Assembly (NCBI GenBank): GCA_046261875.1
Contig: JBHENW010000165.1
Coordinates: 1 to 8,756, forward strand
Origin: JBHENW01 sp046261875
Lineage (GTDB): Bacteria > Acidobacteriota > Thermoanaerobaculia > UBA5066 > Gp7-AA6
Length of the DNA stretch: 8,756 nt
Reading direction: 5' to 3'
Both the position numbers and the translations under genes were made by a program. Shown in pieces: positions 5,991 through 8,756 of this stretch (position 1 is the stretch's first letter; each line of letters opens with the position of its first letter). The notes under the pieces were generated by a model. It was not told the DNA's origin, did no database searches, and saw only the letters and a list, made by a program, of their open reading frames with translations.

Positions 5991-6461
5991 ATGCCGAGAC
6001 GCCGAGTCATCGCCAAACGCGAGATCCTTCCCGACCCCCTCTACAACTCCCAGCTCGTCACCAAGTTCATCAACTCGGTGATGACGGAAGGAAAGAAGTC
6101 GGTCGCCGAGGGGATCCTCTATGGGGCCCTCAACAAGGTCGCCGAGAAGTCCCAGGACGATCCGATGAAGACCTTCAAGAAGGCGATCGAGAACGTCAAG
6201 CCGGCTCTCGAGGTCAAGTCCCGCCGCGTCGGGGGCTCGACCTACCAGGTCCCCGTCGAAGTGCGCCCGAACCGGCGGACCTCGCTCGCGATCCGCTGGC
6301 TGATCGACTACGCGGGCCAGCGCGGGGAGAAGACGATGCGCGAAAAGCTCGCGGCCGAGCTCCTCGACGCGGCCAACCTGCGCGGGGGAGCGGTCAAGAA
6401 GAAGGACGACACCCACAAGATGGCGGAGGCGAACAAGGCCTTCGCGCACTACCGCTGGTAA
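5991..6461 (+). CDS. rpsG: 30S ribosomal protein S7
   Basis: The 156-residue product begins 'MPRRRVIAKREILPDPLYNS' and ends 'HKMAEANKAFAHYRW', as typical bacterial S7 does. Other family segments include 'VTKFINSVMTEGKKSVAE' and 'GGSTYQVPVEVRPNRR'. S7 binds the 3' major domain of 16S rRNA, starts assembly of the 30S head and lies by the E site. The ATG follows the rpsL stop by 2 nt, and a GAAGG 7 nt upstream, inside the end of rpsL, can serve as ribosome binding site. In E. coli S7 represses the operon by binding the longer rpsL-rpsG spacer. A 2-nt spacer leaves no room for such a site, so any S7 feedback would need another target. Confidence 0.98.
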   Translation: MPRRRVIAKREILPDPLYNSQLVTKFINSVMTEGKKSVAEGILYGALNKVAEKSQDDPMKTFKKAIENVKPALEVKSRRVGGSTYQVPVEVRPNRRTSLAIRWLIDYAGQRGEKTMREKLAAELLDAANLRGGAVKKKDDTHKMAEANKAFAHYRW

Positions 6462-6465
6462 CCGC

Positions 6466-6500
6466 TTCGACTAACGACTACCGACTTTCGACTCCCGACC
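6466..6500 (+). repeat. Heptanucleotide tandem repeat filling the rpsG-fusA spacer
   Basis: Five successive 7-nt units, TTCGACT, AACGACT, ACCGACT, TTCGACT and CCCGACC, run without interruption from 4 nt after the rpsG stop to 3 nt before the fusA start. The core is NNCGACT, with the first two bases variable. The spacer holds nothing else and has no purine-rich Shine-Dalgarno sequence. Confidence 0.85.
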
Positions 6501-6503
6501 ACC

Positions 6504-8603
<2,100 letters not shown>

Positions 8604-8607
8604 GCTG

Positions 8608-8614
8608 AGGGGAG
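8608..8614 (+). promoter_or_regulatory. Ribosome binding site of tuf
   Basis: AGGGGAG lies just 3 nt before the ATG at 8618, inside the 14-nt fusA-tuf spacer. The strong purine-rich site contrasts with fusA, which has none. Confidence 0.75.
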
Positions 8615-8617
8615 CAG

Positions 8618-8756
8618 ATGGGTAAAGAGAAGTTTGACCGGACCAAGCCGCACGTGAACATCGGGACGATTGGTCACGTGGATCACGGGAAGACGACGTT
8701 GACGTCGGCGATTACGCTGGTGTTGTCGAAGAAGGGGTTGGCGCAGGCCAAGGCGT
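8618..8756 (+). CDS. tuf: Translation elongation factor Tu, 3'-truncated by the window end
   Basis: Only the first 46 residues are inside the window. They begin 'MGKEKFDRTKPHVNIG' and include the G1 loop 'GHVDHGKTT' (19-27), which is diagnostic for EF-Tu in this operon position. EF-Tu carries aminoacyl-tRNA to the ribosomal A site as a GTP complex. The gene starts 14 nt after the fusA stop and is probably cotranscribed with it. Codon choice differs from fusA: in 46 codons it uses TTG for Leu three times, along with TTT, ATT, GGT and many NNG codons, while fusA strongly prefers C-ending codons such as CTC, ATC and GGC. The rest of the protein cannot be judged. Confidence 0.96.
   Translation, partial: MGKEKFDRTKPHVNIGTIGHVDHGKTTLTSAITLVLSKKGLAQAKA

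Overview
The window is GC-rich bacterial DNA (most third codon positions are G or C) with six protein-coding genes, two of them cut by the window edges. No RNA gene, CRISPR array, insertion sequence or prophage gene was seen. The protein families point to a soil or sediment bacterium of the Acidobacteriota type, for example the Thermoanaerobaculia. Those features are a PknB-like kinase fused to FlgO/TolB-like and TPR modules, secreted proteins ending in a 'PCRVLDTR...DVTGYY' domain, and a DUF11 protein with an IPTL-like sorting tail. The phylum is an inference from domain style, not a proven placement.

Left part (2-3605). A 5'-truncated gene on the + strand encodes a divergent copper amine oxidase-like catalytic domain fused to a C-terminal module common in secreted proteins. 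It converges, with a 13-nt gap, on a minus-strand gene for a soluble Ser/Thr protein kinase with FlgO/TolB-like and TPR regions.

Middle part (3606-5613). Upstream of the kinase, on the same strand, lies a gene for an exported protein: signal peptide, beta-propeller-like repeats, one DUF11 domain, a Thr-Ala/Thr-Pro linker coded by a hexanucleotide repeat, and a C-terminal membrane anchor/sorting tail. A strong intrinsic terminator (3654-3681) separates it from the kinase, so the two are probably separate transcription units. A 338-nt divergent intergenic region follows. It carries a 9-bp inverted repeat over a possible promoter of the exported-protein gene, a GC-rich palindrome, and a near-consensus sigma70 promoter (TTGACA-N17-TACCAT) for the ribosomal operon.

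Right part (5614-8756). This is the classical str operon, rpsL-rpsG-fusA-tuf, with tuf cut by the window end. S12, S7 and EF-G are full length with all key motifs. rpsL and rpsG are 2 nt apart. rpsG and fusA are separated by a 42-nt spacer that is almost entirely a degenerate 7-bp tandem repeat and has no Shine-Dalgarno sequence. The first codons of tuf use different codons from those of fusA.

No complete new defence or mobile system is visible. The items most worth following up are the altered cofactor-tyrosine context of the amine oxidase-like protein, the heptanucleotide repeat in front of fusA, and the dyad symmetry and promoter layout in the divergent intergenic region.
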